NCBI GenBank assembly: GCA_031551355.1
Contig: JAVBNT010000007.1
Span: forward strand, 62,001-126,000
Reading direction: 5' to 3'
Length of the DNA: 64,000 bases
From: JAVBNT01 sp031551355
GTDB lineage: Bacteria > Vulcanimicrobiota > CADAWZ01
The position numbers and the translations under genes were made by a program. The notes under the pieces are model-generated. The model did no database searches and was not told the origin of the DNA. It saw nothing but the letters and a program-made list of their open reading frames with translations. Positions 14,907-24,320 of this stretch are shown here, piece by piece; position 1 is the first letter of the stretch; every line of letters starts with the position of its first letter.

Positions 14907-17588
14907 ATGGTTAAGAGGTTTTTGTGTTTTTTATTGCTTTTATTCATTTGCGCAGTGCCTGCTTTTGCACAGAGCAAGACAGAGAAGCTTATGCTTGACA
15001 ACGGTCTGACGGTGCTTTTGAAACAGGATAAATCTTCGCCTGCCGTGGCCGTTTTTATTGCATATAGAGTCGGCTCAAGAAATGAGCAGATCGGTAAAAC
15101 AGGAATTTCGCATTTGCTTGAGCATCTTTTGTTCAGAGGAACGGAAAAATATCCGGAAGAAAAGCTTAATAACCTTTTTTACGTTCTCGGAGCGGACTTT
15201 AATGCTTTTACATCTTATGATGTCACTGCATATCATGAAGTCTTGCCTGCTGCTTATCTTGAAAATGCGCTGGCAGTCGAGTCCGACAGGATGAAAAACA
15301 GCTCTCTTTCTCAGGAATCGGTTAATATGGAGCAAAAAATCGTTCTTAATGAGCTTGATATGTATGATGGGGACGCATCGGAAGTTCTCTCCAATGAGGT
15401 TATGAACGTTCATTTCCGCAACCATCCCTACAGATGGTCGGTCGGCGGATTTAACAGCGATGTTGCCGGAATAGTGAGAGAAGATATTGTTGAACATTAC
15501 CGCACTTACTATGTTCCCAATAATGCGATTCTTTCGGTTGTCGGTAATTTTGACAGAAGCAAGTGTATGGAGCTTATAAATAAATATTTTGCCTCAATTC
15601 CCAGAGGCAAAAATGTCCCTGCCGTTAAGGCTGTCGAGCCGGAAGCAAAAGCTTCCAAACGTGTCGTTATTAAAAGATCGGGAAACACTTCTTATATGAA
15701 TATTGTTTTCCATGCAACAAATCTGAAACAAAAGGATATTTATCCGCTTTCAGTGGCGCAGGCGATATTGACGTTCGGCAAAAGCTCAAGACTTTACAAG
15801 GCTTTGGTTGATACGGGCATCGCCACTTCCGTAACATCGGATTTGTGGGAAAGTGTTGATCCTGGCGTTTTTTCCGTTACCGTAAAATTAACGGATGCGT
15901 CAAAAGCCCAGGAAGCCGAAAAAATACTGCTTGCTCAGCTTGCTGCTTTCAGTAAAAATCCCCCTACAAAACAGGAACTTGCCAAAGCTGTTAACGGTGT
16001 CAGATCCCAGTTTATCAGCACCAGAGAGAGTGTCGGTTCACAGGCCTTTTATCTTGGATATTATGAAGCGTTGGGTGATTATAAATATTCCGAAACTTTT
16101 CTTGACAATATAAAATCAGTAAAAGCGGAGGATGTTGTTTCCGCTGCTTCACGCTATTTTGTTCCCGAAAAAAGTACGATCGGATTTTTGCTTGCCGATG
16201 GCAAAGGCGGCAATGATGAAGAAGCTCCCAAAGGTAAGATGAATTCTTCCAAAAAACTTTTTGCCCGGTCTCTTAGTGCTGCCGCTGCGGCATCTCCGAA
16301 AGCAGGCGGTAAAAATTCTGCTGACAATAAGCTTTCATTTGAAAAATTCAAACTTGAAAACGGGCTTACTTTAATCGTTAAGGAAAATCATTCAGTACCT
16401 GTTGTCCATTTGGGAGGGTTTATCAGAAATTGCGGTTCGGCAATGGACAAACCGGCAAAATTCGGCTGTGCCTCGCTGACTGCCCTTATGCTTGAGAGAG
16501 GAGCCGGTTCAAGAACATTTGCCGATATAGCTTCTTTCAGAGATTTCAATGCTCTTTCCCTGAACTTTGGTTCCGACAAGGAAAAGACTTCTATCTCCGG
16601 ATGGATGCTTGCGGAAAAACTTCCTGAAGTGATGAAGCTTTCTTCTGATATGCTTATGAGCCCGACGTTTCCCGACAGTGAATTTGACAAGCTGAAGAAA
16701 CAGAGGATTTCATATCTTCAGAGTGCTCTTGATGAGACGTCTTACCGTGCATTAAGAGGTTTTTCGGAGACTTATTATCCTAAGGAAGATGCCAGAAACC
16801 ATGCTTTCCAGGGCACTGTTGAATCCGTTGCCAATATTTCCGTTGCCGACGTAAAGGATTTCTATAAATCATGTTACAGACCGGAAAATACCGTTATTGT
16901 AATTGTCGGCGATATTAAAACCGCTGATGTTAAAAAAATGGCCCAGGAACATTTCGGCAAATGGAAAGTTTCTTCTCCGCAGCTAACTCCTCCTAAATCA
17001 AAAGCCGCCGAATATGAAAATCCTGTCCGTGAAAATATTTTTATTGATAATAAACCGCAAAACTTTATTGTTATGGGGCATTCCGGTGTCAATATATCTT
17101 CCCCTGATTATGCCGCTTTCAATGTGATGAACCTTATTCTCGGCGGAGGAGCTCTCAACAGCCGTTTGGGAAGGGATATCAGAGTTGAAAAGGGTCTAGT
17201 TTATTTTGTCGGCAGTAATTTTGCGGCCGAGACCGAGCCTTCACAATGGTATGTCTACGGTGGTGTTGCTTCCGATAATGTTGACAGGGCTATCGGAGAT
17301 ATTAAGTCTCTGCTGACAAATGTAAAAGAAACGGGAATTACCCAAAAGGAACTTGACGACGCCAAAGCCAACCGCAAAAATATTCTTCAGGTTTCCCTGA
17401 GCGAAATGTCGGTTCAGAAACAGTATCTTGAAAGAATTGAATTCAATCACCTGCCGGCCGATTATGTAAGCCGCCTGATTGAAAGCTACGAGAAACTGAC
17501 TGTTGAAGACGTTAATAAGGTTCTGAGAAAGTATATACATCCTGACAAGATGATTACCGTCGTCGCCGGGTCGTATAAAAAGAAATAG
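14907..17588 (+). CDS. Exported two-domain M16 family zinc peptidase
   Basis: The ATG at 14907 has GGAGG just upstream and opens a signal peptide (MVKRFLCFLLLLFICAVPAFA), giving 893 residues; the earlier start adds 35 residues and lacks an RBS. The N-terminal half carries the inverted zinc motif HLLEH (about residues 69-73) and the downstream glutamate in LNELDMYDG near 148. The C-terminal half is a second M16 module without the zinc motif but with the substrate-positioning arginine/tyrosine segment GRDIRVEKGLVYF near 755. This is the full-length fused arrangement, one active and one inactive half, seen in periplasmic or exported M16 peptidases. It probably degrades peptides outside the cytoplasm. 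Confidence 0.93.
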   Translation: MVKRFLCFLLLLFICAVPAFAQSKTEKLMLDNGLTVLLKQDKSSPAVAVFIAYRVGSRNEQIGKTGISHLLEHLLFRGTEKYPEEKLNNLFYVLGADFNAFTSYDVTAYHEVLPAAYLENALAVESDRMKNSSLSQESVNMEQKIVLNELDMYDGDASEVLSNEVMNVHFRNHPYRWSVGGFNSDVAGIVREDIVEHYRTYYVPNNAILSVVGNFDRSKCMELINKYFASIPRGKNVPAVKAVEPEAKASKRVVIKRSGNTSYMNIVFHATNLKQKDIYPLSVAQAILTFGKSSRLYKALVDTGIATSVTSDLWESVDPGVFSVTVKLTDASKAQEAEKILLAQLAAFSKNPPTKQELAKAVNGVRSQFISTRESVGSQAFYLGYYEALGDYKYSETFLDNIKSVKAEDVVSAASRYFVPEKSTIGFLLADGKGGNDEEAPKGKMNSSKKLFARSLSAAAAASPKAGGKNSADNKLSFEKFKLENGLTLIVKENHSVPVVHLGGFIRNCGSAMDKPAKFGCASLTALMLERGAGSRTFADIASFRDFNALSLNFGSDKEKTSISGWMLAEKLPEVMKLSSDMLMSPTFPDSEFDKLKKQRISYLQSALDETSYRALRGFSETYYPKEDARNHAFQGTVESVANISVADVKDFYKSCYRPENTVIVIVGDIKTADVKKMAQEHFGKWKVSSPQLTPPKSKAAEYENPVRENIFIDNKPQNFIVMGHSGVNISSPDYAAFNVMNLILGGGALNSRLGRDIRVEKGLVYFVGSNFAAETEPSQWYVYGGVASDNVDRAIGDIKSLLTNVKETGITQKELDDAKANRKNILQVSLSEMSVQKQYLERIEFNHLPADYVSRLIESYEKLTVEDVNKVLRKYIHPDKMITVVAGSYKKK

Positions 17589-17734
17589 GGATATTAGACA
17601 ATGGGGGATAGTATAGGCCAAAAGTCGCTTATACAATATGGAGAAAACTGTCATACCAAAGATACATTGAAAAACTCTGTGAATTCTCCTAAAATTGAAT
17701 AGTAAGTGGTTTGGCGGTTCTGTTGCTTTCCGAC

Positions 17735-17798
17735 TTTACTTTAAATTATTTCATCGGCGGCAAAGCCCGATGCCGCCTCAAAAATAATTTAAAGTAAA
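17735..17798. repeat. 17-bp perfect inverted repeat
   Basis: TTTACTTTAAATTATTT (17735-17751) is exactly complementary to 17782-17798. A GC-rich inner pair GGCGGC/GCCGCC lies in the 30-base loop. It is about 150 bases after the M16 gene. The outer stem is all A/T apart from two G/C pairs, unlike a normal terminator. Confidence 0.8.
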
Positions 17799-17877
17799 AG
17801 ACTGTTGTCCGTTTTGGTTAAGCTTTTTGAGCCTATTGCAGGGCCGATTTTTCTTTGTTCGGGTAAAACTTCTACAC

Positions 17878-17948
17878 GTGTGAGCTCAGCTTTCCTGCTC
17901 CGGCAACGAACCCCCGATGTTGCTTCCGCAGAAAATCTGAGCTCACAC
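17878..17948. repeat. 12-bp inverted repeat with inner hairpin
   Basis: GTGTGAGCTCAG (17878-17889) pairs exactly with CTGAGCTCACAC (17937-17948). Inside, GGCAAC pairs with GTTGC. The loop string GATGTTGC is also found inside the hairpin at 5284-5352, which suggests related elements with unrelated outer arms. Confidence 0.75.
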
Positions 17949-18255
17949 TTATGTTAAGCAACTTTAAAACAAGCTGACACAGCATCATTATTTACAATGA
18001 GTTTAGCTCAGCCAAACTTCAGCTAGCTTGACGCCACGGGTAAAATCACTGTAGGAAAAAATTATTATATGAGTGGTAGCCATCTGAAGTCTTTCAGCGA
18101 GAGTAAATAATTTCACCGAAAACATTGTCTTGCGCCAGATTGAGCAGGGGTAGCCTTGAGGGGTTTTTATAGAGGAGGATGCGAGGGCAAGCCCCTTAAG
18201 CAATTTTTCAAAACGTATAAGGTATTTTGACTTGGTATCTACTATATTACCTGTT

Positions 18256-18464
18256 GGTTTGGTTTGCTTGTTTTCTTGCCTTTCGCGGAAGGATTCGGGC
18301 ACCTTAACTCAGCAAATTCTGATCTGATTCCATCAAAATGCATGTTCGAAGCAACGGAGCCGAACGTAGTGAGCGTAGGAGTGAGTTCGCATTTTGTCTC
18401 TTGAATTTGCTGAGACTAAGGTCGATTCCGGAGCGTCTTCGCAAGAAAACAAGCAAATCAAACC
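18256..18464. repeat. Large nested quasi-palindrome (209 bases)
   Basis: The outer arms, 18256-18279 and 18441-18464, pair over 24 bases with one mismatch. Further in, GGATTC-GGGC-ACCTTA matches TAAGGT-C-GATTCC. CTCAGCAAATTC (18308-18319) pairs exactly with 18403-18414, and AAAATGC/GCATTTT (18335-18341, 18389-18395) closes the apical part. The apical region contains repeated CGTAG/GAGTGAG strings. GAGACTAAG next to the inner arm is shared with the degenerate repeat near 12580. Confidence 0.8.
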
Positions 18465-18749
18465 AGTCTGCGGTGTAAGGACGAGTCCTATGTAAGGCCA
18501 TTGAGAACTATTACTATAGATGGGCTTTATTGCCTTAATGCTAAAAAAACTGTTTTACTGTAATCTGAACACGTATACGTTTTGTCAAATTGCTCTAATA
18601 GCTGCACGTGGGAAAATGTCAAATAACCGCTTAAAGTATTTTAAACTAAATTTTCTTTATATTACGCCATCTGCTTTTTTTTAAAGATCTACAGTAATTG
18701 AATTGATACGAATTTTTTCCTATTACAAAGCCTATGATTATAAATTGTT

Positions 18750-19982
18750 TTAGCGCTCTGAATTTGCCGTTGATTCATCTGCAACTGCCGGCTGCTGATT
18801 AACCATATGATTTTGGCCGTATTTTCCCGGGAGGAAAAAGGTCACCGCTACGGCGGCCAGCGGCAGTAAAAACAGCCAGTGAAGCATAAGCGGGAGCGTT
18901 ACCTTATCGGCAATTTTTCCCAGCAGGGTTGCGCCCACGCCTCCCAGACCGATGGCAAATCCGGTCGTCAGCCCTCCCGCAAGTGCCATATTATTTTTCA
19001 TTGACTCCTGTGCCATCGCAAGAGTCGGACTAAAGGAAGCGACAATAACCATTCCCGTCAATGCGGCAACGATAAGCGCATGTAACCCTTGTACATAAGG
19101 GATTAGATAAACAAGTGGGACTGATAAGAGCATAGAACCGGCAATGATCGTTTTTCTGCCGTATTTGTCGCTTAAAACCCCGCCAAGATAGGTTCCCAAT
19201 ACTCCGAATATTGAAAAAACGGAAAGATAGTTTCCTGTGAATATTGAATTTTGACCGAGATAATTGACATGGTATAGCGGTGTGTAGGTATTTATGCCTG
19301 ATTGAACAGCCGAACGCATAAAAATATATGTCAGCAATACGGCCAGGAACTTATACGGTATTTCTCCTTTGCCGCTTTTGCGGGAGCTTTTTTCTCCTAC
19401 CTGGGATGCGAGTGACAAATTTTTATATGTGGCAATTAAAAACGGTATCAAAAGCACTGAGGGTAGTGCAATCCATATTACGTTTTTAAATCCGCCGTTC
19501 AGTGACAAAAGTATTCCGGTTATAAAGGCTCCGATTGCAAAGCCCAGGTTTCCTCCGACTGAAAAAAAGGCGATGTTTTTGCCTTTGGTTTTTTGCGGAC
19601 TTATACGGTTGGCCGTTTTCATTGCCTGTGGATGGAAGATAGCACTGCCAAAACCGCTTAAGGCAATCAGGATTATCAGCCAGGTGTAGTTAGGAGCCCA
19701 TACGATACAGCCCATGGCTACTCCTGAAAGAACAACTCCTGCAGGTATGAACCAGGCCCGCGGTTTTTTATCGCTGATTATTCCGAAAAGAGGCTGACAT
19801 ATTGATGATGTCAAACTTTGTAAAAAGACAAGCAGGCCTATTTGGGAATAATTAAGCAGATATAGTTTTTGTATTATCGGAACCAGTGAGGGGAATGCCC
19901 CTTGGCTGATGTCTGTCATCATATGTGACAGCATTATTATTCTTGATGAAAGTGTTGTTATTTTGTGGGGTTTAGCGTTCAT
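18750..19982 (-). CDS. MFS transporter of the fosmidomycin-resistance (Fsr) type
   Basis: 410 residues with twelve predicted hydrophobic segments. The N-terminal MMTDISQGAFPSLVPIIQKLY and the following LLVFLQSLTSSICQPLFGIISDK match the Fsr subfamily, and LSDKYGRKTII is the loop motif between the halves. It acts as a proton-driven exporter in the inner membrane; Fsr relatives export fosmidomycin and other small compounds, but natural substrates are mostly unknown. AAGGAA precedes the ATG. It is divergent from the ornithine-cyclodeaminase/ATP-grasp pair, and export of their product is a reasonable guess. Confidence 0.88.
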   Translation of the reverse strand: MNAKPHKITTLSSRIIMLSHMMTDISQGAFPSLVPIIQKLYLLNYSQIGLLVFLQSLTSSICQPLFGIISDKKPRAWFIPAGVVLSGVAMGCIVWAPNYTWLIILIALSGFGSAIFHPQAMKTANRISPQKTKGKNIAFFSVGGNLGFAIGAFITGILLSLNGGFKNVIWIALPSVLLIPFLIATYKNLSLASQVGEKSSRKSGKGEIPYKFLAVLLTYIFMRSAVQSGINTYTPLYHVNYLGQNSIFTGNYLSVFSIFGVLGTYLGGVLSDKYGRKTIIAGSMLLSVPLVYLIPYVQGLHALIVAALTGMVIVASFSPTLAMAQESMKNNMALAGGLTTGFAIGLGGVGATLLGKIADKVTLPLMLHWLFLLPLAAVAVTFFLPGKYGQNHMVNQQPAVADESTANSER

Positions 19983-20297
19983 TTTTTTCCTTGATATTTG
20001 GCCGCTGCCATGAACGGCAATCCGGCTTTCAGGCAGTGCGTTGCTATTTTTTGCAGTTGTAGTCCGCCAACAATTGGGGGAGCGCGCTACAAGATTAGAT
20101 CTAATTCATTTTTTTGTCAAGGCTGTATTAATTATTTTTTCATTATAATTGAATTTTATTGAAAAATATTTGTAACTTAAAAACGGATATATTAAAAATA
20201 TGTCAAAATAGAATGATTTTTGGCTTTAATTATATAATAAATAATCAAATAAAAACTTTGGGCAAATTTAATTATATTAGAGGTTGATTAAATTTTT
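19983..20297. other. AT-rich divergent promoter region
   Basis: The intergenic space between the MFS gene (minus) and the ornithine-cyclodeaminase-like gene (plus). The first ~120 bases are of mixed composition and contain CTGCC/GGCAG pairs. The rest is very AT-rich with several TATAAT-like strings (near 20230-20250), but I see no clearly spaced promoter. GAGGTTGAT before 20298 is the RBS of the plus-strand gene. Confidence 0.5.
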
Positions 20298-21329
20298 ATG
20301 AAAAAGAATATTCTCTTTCTTTCCATGGAGGATGTTATTGCTGCCGGTGCTACTGATATGGGCAAAGCTGTTGACGATGTCCGCAGAGGTTTTTGCATGT
20401 TGTATTCGGGAAAAGTGTTAAACCCGATGAAGACGACTTTGAAGGCAATAACAAATACCCATGAGCATCATGTTGGTCTTGTAAATACTCTGTCGGCGTA
20501 TGTTGAGTTTGAGGACGATCAGATTTTTTCGTTTAAACTTTTAGGGGCAATGCCTCCGAATACCTGTATTGGCCTTCCAAGAGCAAGCGGATTGATTGTT
20601 CTTTTTGACGGGAAAACAAAGACTCCTATGGTGGTTATGGACGCTCAGGTTATAAGTGCGATAAGAACCGGTGCGGCTTCCAGTTTGGCCGCAGAGGCTT
20701 TTTTGCCTGATGATATAGATTCTGTTTTGCTTGTCGGAGCAGGCGTTAATATGAAGACCCAGCTTCTAGGGATCTCCAAGGCGAGACCGGGCATAAAGAA
20801 TGTTAAAGTTTATTCGAGAGGCCGGACAAAGTTTGATTTTGCTGATTCAATGTCTGCTAAATTGGGATTAAATATCGAACCTGTCAGTGATTGTGAGGCC
20901 GCTGCTAAAAATCAGAGATTCATAGTGACCTGCCTTCCGAATATTGAAAATCCTGTCGTAAAGTCTAAGTGGCTTATACGTGAGGGGCTGACTTTTTTTA
21001 ATATCGGCTGTTATGAAGCCGAAACACATCTTCTTGCGCGTATGGACAGGATTGTTGCCGATATGTGGATTCAGGGAAAACACAGAGGTGTTCAAACTCA
21101 TGCCAAGGCTGTGGAACATGGTGCAATTCCTGAAGAGTTAATAGAAGACTTCGCCCCGATTGTCTCCGGTGAGCGGCCCGGCCGTTTGAATGACAGGGAA
21201 AATATTTTTTTCAATCCTACCGGGCTTGGTTTTGAAGATGCGATGGTTGCCGCCAGAGTTTACAGGACAGCGGTCCAAGAGGGAATCGGAAAAGAACTTG
21301 AACTGTGGAATGATTCTGAGTGGATATAG
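20298..21329 (+). CDS. Ornithine cyclodeaminase / mu-crystallin family dehydrogenase
   Basis: 343 residues. The NAD(P)-binding loop SVLLVGAGVNM is near residues 144-154, and the family pattern AIRTGAASSLAAEAFL lies just before it. GEL-type active-site details are not certain. Family members include ornithine cyclodeaminase, ketimine reductases, the siderophore enzyme SbnB and proteins annotated as tyramine oxidase subunit B; the closest role cannot be fixed by eye. GAGGTTGAT precedes the ATG. The ATP-grasp-like gene starts 102 bases downstream on the same strand, suggesting a two-gene unit that forms an amino-acid-derived small molecule. Confidence 0.88.
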   Translation: MKKNILFLSMEDVIAAGATDMGKAVDDVRRGFCMLYSGKVLNPMKTTLKAITNTHEHHVGLVNTLSAYVEFEDDQIFSFKLLGAMPPNTCIGLPRASGLIVLFDGKTKTPMVVMDAQVISAIRTGAASSLAAEAFLPDDIDSVLLVGAGVNMKTQLLGISKARPGIKNVKVYSRGRTKFDFADSMSAKLGLNIEPVSDCEAAAKNQRFIVTCLPNIENPVVKSKWLIREGLTFFNIGCYEAETHLLARMDRIVADMWIQGKHRGVQTHAKAVEHGAIPEELIEDFAPIVSGERPGRLNDRENIFFNPTGLGFEDAMVAARVYRTAVQEGIGKELELWNDSEWI

Positions 21330-21431
21330 GACTGATTGCCGTGTTGATTCTGTTTCATACACTGCTGTTAAAATACAATGTTTTATTTTTTGTAATCTGT
21401 GCCGGTCTATATTTGTTTTTTGGAGATTTCT

Positions 21432-22817
21432 ATGAACATAAATATGGTTTTGGATAAGCTTGTGAAAATGTCTGCTTCACAGCGTATGGAGCTGGTTAAC
21501 GGTCTTAAACAGACAGCAGCAGCTGAGAAAATGATGGTGGGGGACAGGTATATTTCTTTTTTGCCTGTTCCGCTGTTTGTGGAAAAAAGCATCAGTGGGC
21601 TGCTGAATAAACGGTTGGATTTGTTTATAGAACTCCTGCTTCGCCTTGAACGGTATGCGTTATCTTCGGAAGGCTCTGAGGTTTTCGAACGACTGTATAA
21701 TTCTCTTTGTGAAGGTGGGCGTCATCTTGTTTCCCAGTGCCTTTTTGAATCGGAATTTTCGATGAAAAGGCGCCACCGCAGGGTTGACGGATTCTTCGAT
21801 TACAAGACCGGTAATGGGGGAATTATAGAAGTTAATCAGGCAGCTCCTCTGGCCACTCATTTTTATGATACTTCCCAGCGGCTATCAGCCCAATTTTTGA
21901 ATTATCTTGGTTTTGACTATGAACCGTGCCTGACAGCCCCGAGGATTTTGCAGTGGTTTATTGATGAATACCGTGAGAGATTTGCTGATAAGACCGGTCT
22001 TCCCGATGTAATTGCTCTTGTTATTGAACATGGATATTTGCCGAAGTTTACGGATCTGCCCGGAGTTGCCGGAGATTGTGAAAAATTGGCACTTGAACTC
22101 TATGGGCATAAGATGAAAATAGTCACTTGTTTTCCTTATGAAATATCTCTATCCGGAGATAACATAATGTTCAATAAGGAGAAAGTGGATCTTGTGTGGA
22201 GAAACTCCGTTTATATGACTGCTTACCGTCAGCAGGGACTTCCGATTGAAGACTACGAAACCATCCTGTCCCGCAGTGACGATTTTTTGATTCTTAACTC
22301 AACAAGAACCTGGCTGACAAGAACCAAGGAACTTTTTGCATTGTTTGCTGATGATGTTCTATATGATAAACTTGGATTTGATAATGAACAAAAAGCCGTT
22401 TTAAGGGTGATGATTCCCTTAACTGTCAATACGGGAAAAAATGGAGAAATGCACGGAGCTATATCCTCCGAAAAAGATCAGTGGATTTCCAAACCCACTG
22501 ATTCCGGTTTTGGCACAGGTGTTGTTTTCGGCAGTTCAATGGACCGCGACTCCTGGAATAAGCTGATAGATGAGCGCAGTTGTGACGGTTTTGTTTTTCA
22601 GAAAAAAATTTTTTCACCGGAAATTGACGTCATGACTATTTCTGCTGAAGGTCTTCTTGAGGAAGTGAGACTTGATTATGATTTTTGTCCGCACCATATA
22701 AACGGAAGTTTTTCCGCTTCGGCTTTGGTGCGCGCCAATTTAAAGCGGGAAGCATCCGATTTTGCAACAATGAATCTTGCTACCGGTGGATATTTAATGC
22801 CTCTTGTATTTGTTTAG
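21432..22817 (+). CDS. ATP-grasp-like ligase (uncharacterised)
   Basis: The ATG at 21432 (RBS GGAG at 21422-21425) gives 461 residues; an upstream start is less likely. The segment GGIIEVNQAAPLATHFYD near residues 133-150 and the later DQWISKPTDSGFGTGVVFG and DGFVFQKKIFSPEIDVMTI resemble the nucleotide- and metal-binding parts of circularly permuted ATP-grasp ligases such as glutathionylspermidine-synthase-like proteins. That would make it an enzyme joining a carboxylate to an amine. No signal peptide. It follows the ornithine-cyclodeaminase-like gene and faces away from the MFS exporter. The family assignment is tentative. Confidence 0.6.
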   Translation: MNINMVLDKLVKMSASQRMELVNGLKQTAAAEKMMVGDRYISFLPVPLFVEKSISGLLNKRLDLFIELLLRLERYALSSEGSEVFERLYNSLCEGGRHLVSQCLFESEFSMKRRHRRVDGFFDYKTGNGGIIEVNQAAPLATHFYDTSQRLSAQFLNYLGFDYEPCLTAPRILQWFIDEYRERFADKTGLPDVIALVIEHGYLPKFTDLPGVAGDCEKLALELYGHKMKIVTCFPYEISLSGDNIMFNKEKVDLVWRNSVYMTAYRQQGLPIEDYETILSRSDDFLILNSTRTWLTRTKELFALFADDVLYDKLGFDNEQKAVLRVMIPLTVNTGKNGEMHGAISSEKDQWISKPTDSGFGTGVVFGSSMDRDSWNKLIDERSCDGFVFQKKIFSPEIDVMTISAEGLLEEVRLDYDFCPHHINGSFSASALVRANLKREASDFATMNLATGGYLMPLVFV

Positions 22818-23076
22818 GTTATATTGGTATAATGAATATAGTCAGGCTGAAATTTTTTAATAAGTTTGTCTTTTTCCTTGCGGTCTGCTTTATATCTATT
22901 AAAATAGTTGTATTAAATCAAAAAGTAAAATTGTTAACCGCATATTTTAGACGCTCTTTTAATGGCGGTGTCAAAATCTAAAATATATATTTTGAAAATG
23001 GACCTTTTTTGTTGGATTTTGGTGTTGCCGGAATCTACCGCTAAGGAATTTTTTTATATGGTGAGGTGCTGCTTTT

Positions 23077-24117
23077 TTGGATGATAATCCTCTTTTATGG
23101 CAGCTGCTTCTGCAGCTGGTTTTGATTTTGATGAATGCTGTTTTTGCTTGTGCGGAGATAGCCGTTATAACTGTAAATAACAACAAATTGCTGAAACTCT
23201 CCGCTGCCGGAGACAGGCGGGCGGACAGACTTTTGTCGCTGACCGGACAGCCTGCCGGTTTTTTGGCAACGATACAGGTGGGAATAACTCTTGCCGGTTT
23301 TCTCGGCAGTGCTTTTGCTGCCGATAATTTTTCAGATATGCTTATCTCCTGGTTTGTAACTCTTGGCGTAAATCTCCCCATTCCGACCCTTGATGCGATC
23401 TCAGTCGTTATAATTACGTTAATATTGTCTTATATTACTTTGGTGCTTGGAGAACTTGTTCCGAAAAGAATAGCGATGAAAAAAGCGGAAAAACTTGCGC
23501 TTGCCATGTCGGGATTGATATATGCGATCTCAAAGTTTTTTAGCCCTCTGGTATGGATTCTTACTGTTTCTACCAATGGAGTTTTGCGTTTAGCCGGAAT
23601 AGATCCCAACTCTAAGGAAGATGAGGTTACCGAAGAAGAAATCAGGATGATGGTTGATGCTGGCAGTGAGAAGGGAACAATTGACGAGGTTGAAAAGGAA
23701 GTTATTCACAATATTTTTGAGTTTGATGACAAGACGGCAAAAGATATTATGACACATCGAAAGTTGGTAACGTTTTTGTGTTCCGATGAGACCATTGATG
23801 AATGGAAAAATAAAATGACGGCTACCGATTATTCTTTTTATCCTGTATGCGGCGAGAATACCGACGATGTTCTGGGAGTAATCGGTGCCAGAGATTTTTA
23901 CCGTATGGGCAGCGATAACAAGGAATATGTAATGAAGCATGCTTTAAAAACAGCCCAGTTCGTCCCTGATACTGTTGGTGCCGATGTCCTGTTTTGTAAA
24001 ATGAAGAGCAGCAAAAATTATTTTGCTGTTGTAGTAGATGAATACGGAGGCGTCAGCGGTATTGTTACTATAAATGATTTGCTTCAGCAGATTGTCGGCG
24101 ATTTTGGTGACGTTTAG
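23077..24117 (+). CDS. CNNM/CBS-domain membrane protein (HlyC/CorC family), short form
   Basis: 346 residues from a TTG start at 23077, preceded by GGTGAGGTG at 23060-23068; the ATG at 23081 is out of frame. Residues about 5-150 form the CNNM membrane domain (NAVFACAEIAVITVN, LVLGELVPKRIAMKKAEKLA) and about 190-345 are two CBS domains, ending GIVTINDLLQQIVGDFGDV. The usual C-terminal CorC/HlyC domain (about 80 residues) is missing, so the protein stops where that domain would begin. Relatives move Mg2+ or Na+ across the membrane. The stop overlaps the end of the convergent zinc-ribbon gene by four bases. Confidence 0.9.
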   Translation: MDDNPLLWQLLLQLVLILMNAVFACAEIAVITVNNNKLLKLSAAGDRRADRLLSLTGQPAGFLATIQVGITLAGFLGSAFAADNFSDMLISWFVTLGVNLPIPTLDAISVVIITLILSYITLVLGELVPKRIAMKKAEKLALAMSGLIYAISKFFSPLVWILTVSTNGVLRLAGIDPNSKEDEVTEEEIRMMVDAGSEKGTIDEVEKEVIHNIFEFDDKTAKDIMTHRKLVTFLCSDETIDEWKNKMTATDYSFYPVCGENTDDVLGVIGARDFYRMGSDNKEYVMKHALKTAQFVPDTVGADVLFCKMKSSKNYFAVVVDEYGGVSGIVTINDLLQQIVGDFGDV

Positions 24118-24320
24118 CAGGATATATCTATATTTTTTCCCAAATAAGAACGCTTTTGCAGTTCCTGAATGACCCTGTCCGGTAATTTTATCGGCATCAG
24201 GCAGTTTGGACAGTTTATGCGGTTATCCTCCATTAGTGATTCGGCGTCTATATCTGAAATTGGTTTATTGCAGTGCGGGCATCCCAATTTTTGTATGCTT
24301 TCAATCTTTCCGAATTCCAT
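24114..24320 (-). CDS. Small zinc-ribbon protein
   Basis: 68 residues with two CxxC pairs, CPHCNKP near residue 14 and CPNCLMP near residue 38, spaced as in a zinc ribbon, followed by the helix DRVIQELQKRSYLG. AAAAGGAGATC precedes the ATG. It is convergent with, and overlaps by four bases, the CNNM/CBS gene. The family is not named; a role in nucleic-acid or protein binding is only suggested by the fold. Confidence 0.75.
   Translation of the reverse strand: MEFGKIESIQKLGCPHCNKPISDIDAESLMEDNRINCPNCLMPIKLPDRVIQELQKRSYLGKNIDISC

Larger units (their letters stand above)
17589..18749. other. 1.16-kb gene-free tract rich in inverted repeats
   Basis: No convincing gene is seen on either strand. 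The longest frames lack ribosome binding sites and cross the palindromes. The tract holds three large inverted repeats, listed separately (17735-17798, 17878-17948, 18256-18464), and a weaker one near 18155-18215 (CTTGAGGGG against CCCCTTAAG). The last ~250 bases before the MFS gene are AT-rich with nothing recognisable. Confidence 0.7.

Noticed and set aside
18003..18302. A 99-residue frame on the minus strand in the gene-free tract
   Set aside because: No RBS and unusual composition; it runs into the arm of the large palindrome at 18256 and matches no family I know.
22832..22981. A 49-residue hydrophobic small ORF between the ATP-grasp-like and CNNM genes
   Set aside because: No Shine-Dalgarno; TATAAT immediately before its ATG looks more like a -10 box for the downstream gene. 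Ribosome profiling could overturn this.
23081..23083. ATG as start of the CNNM/CBS gene
   Set aside because: It is out of frame with the protein; the in-frame TTG four bases earlier is correctly spaced from GGTGAGGTG.
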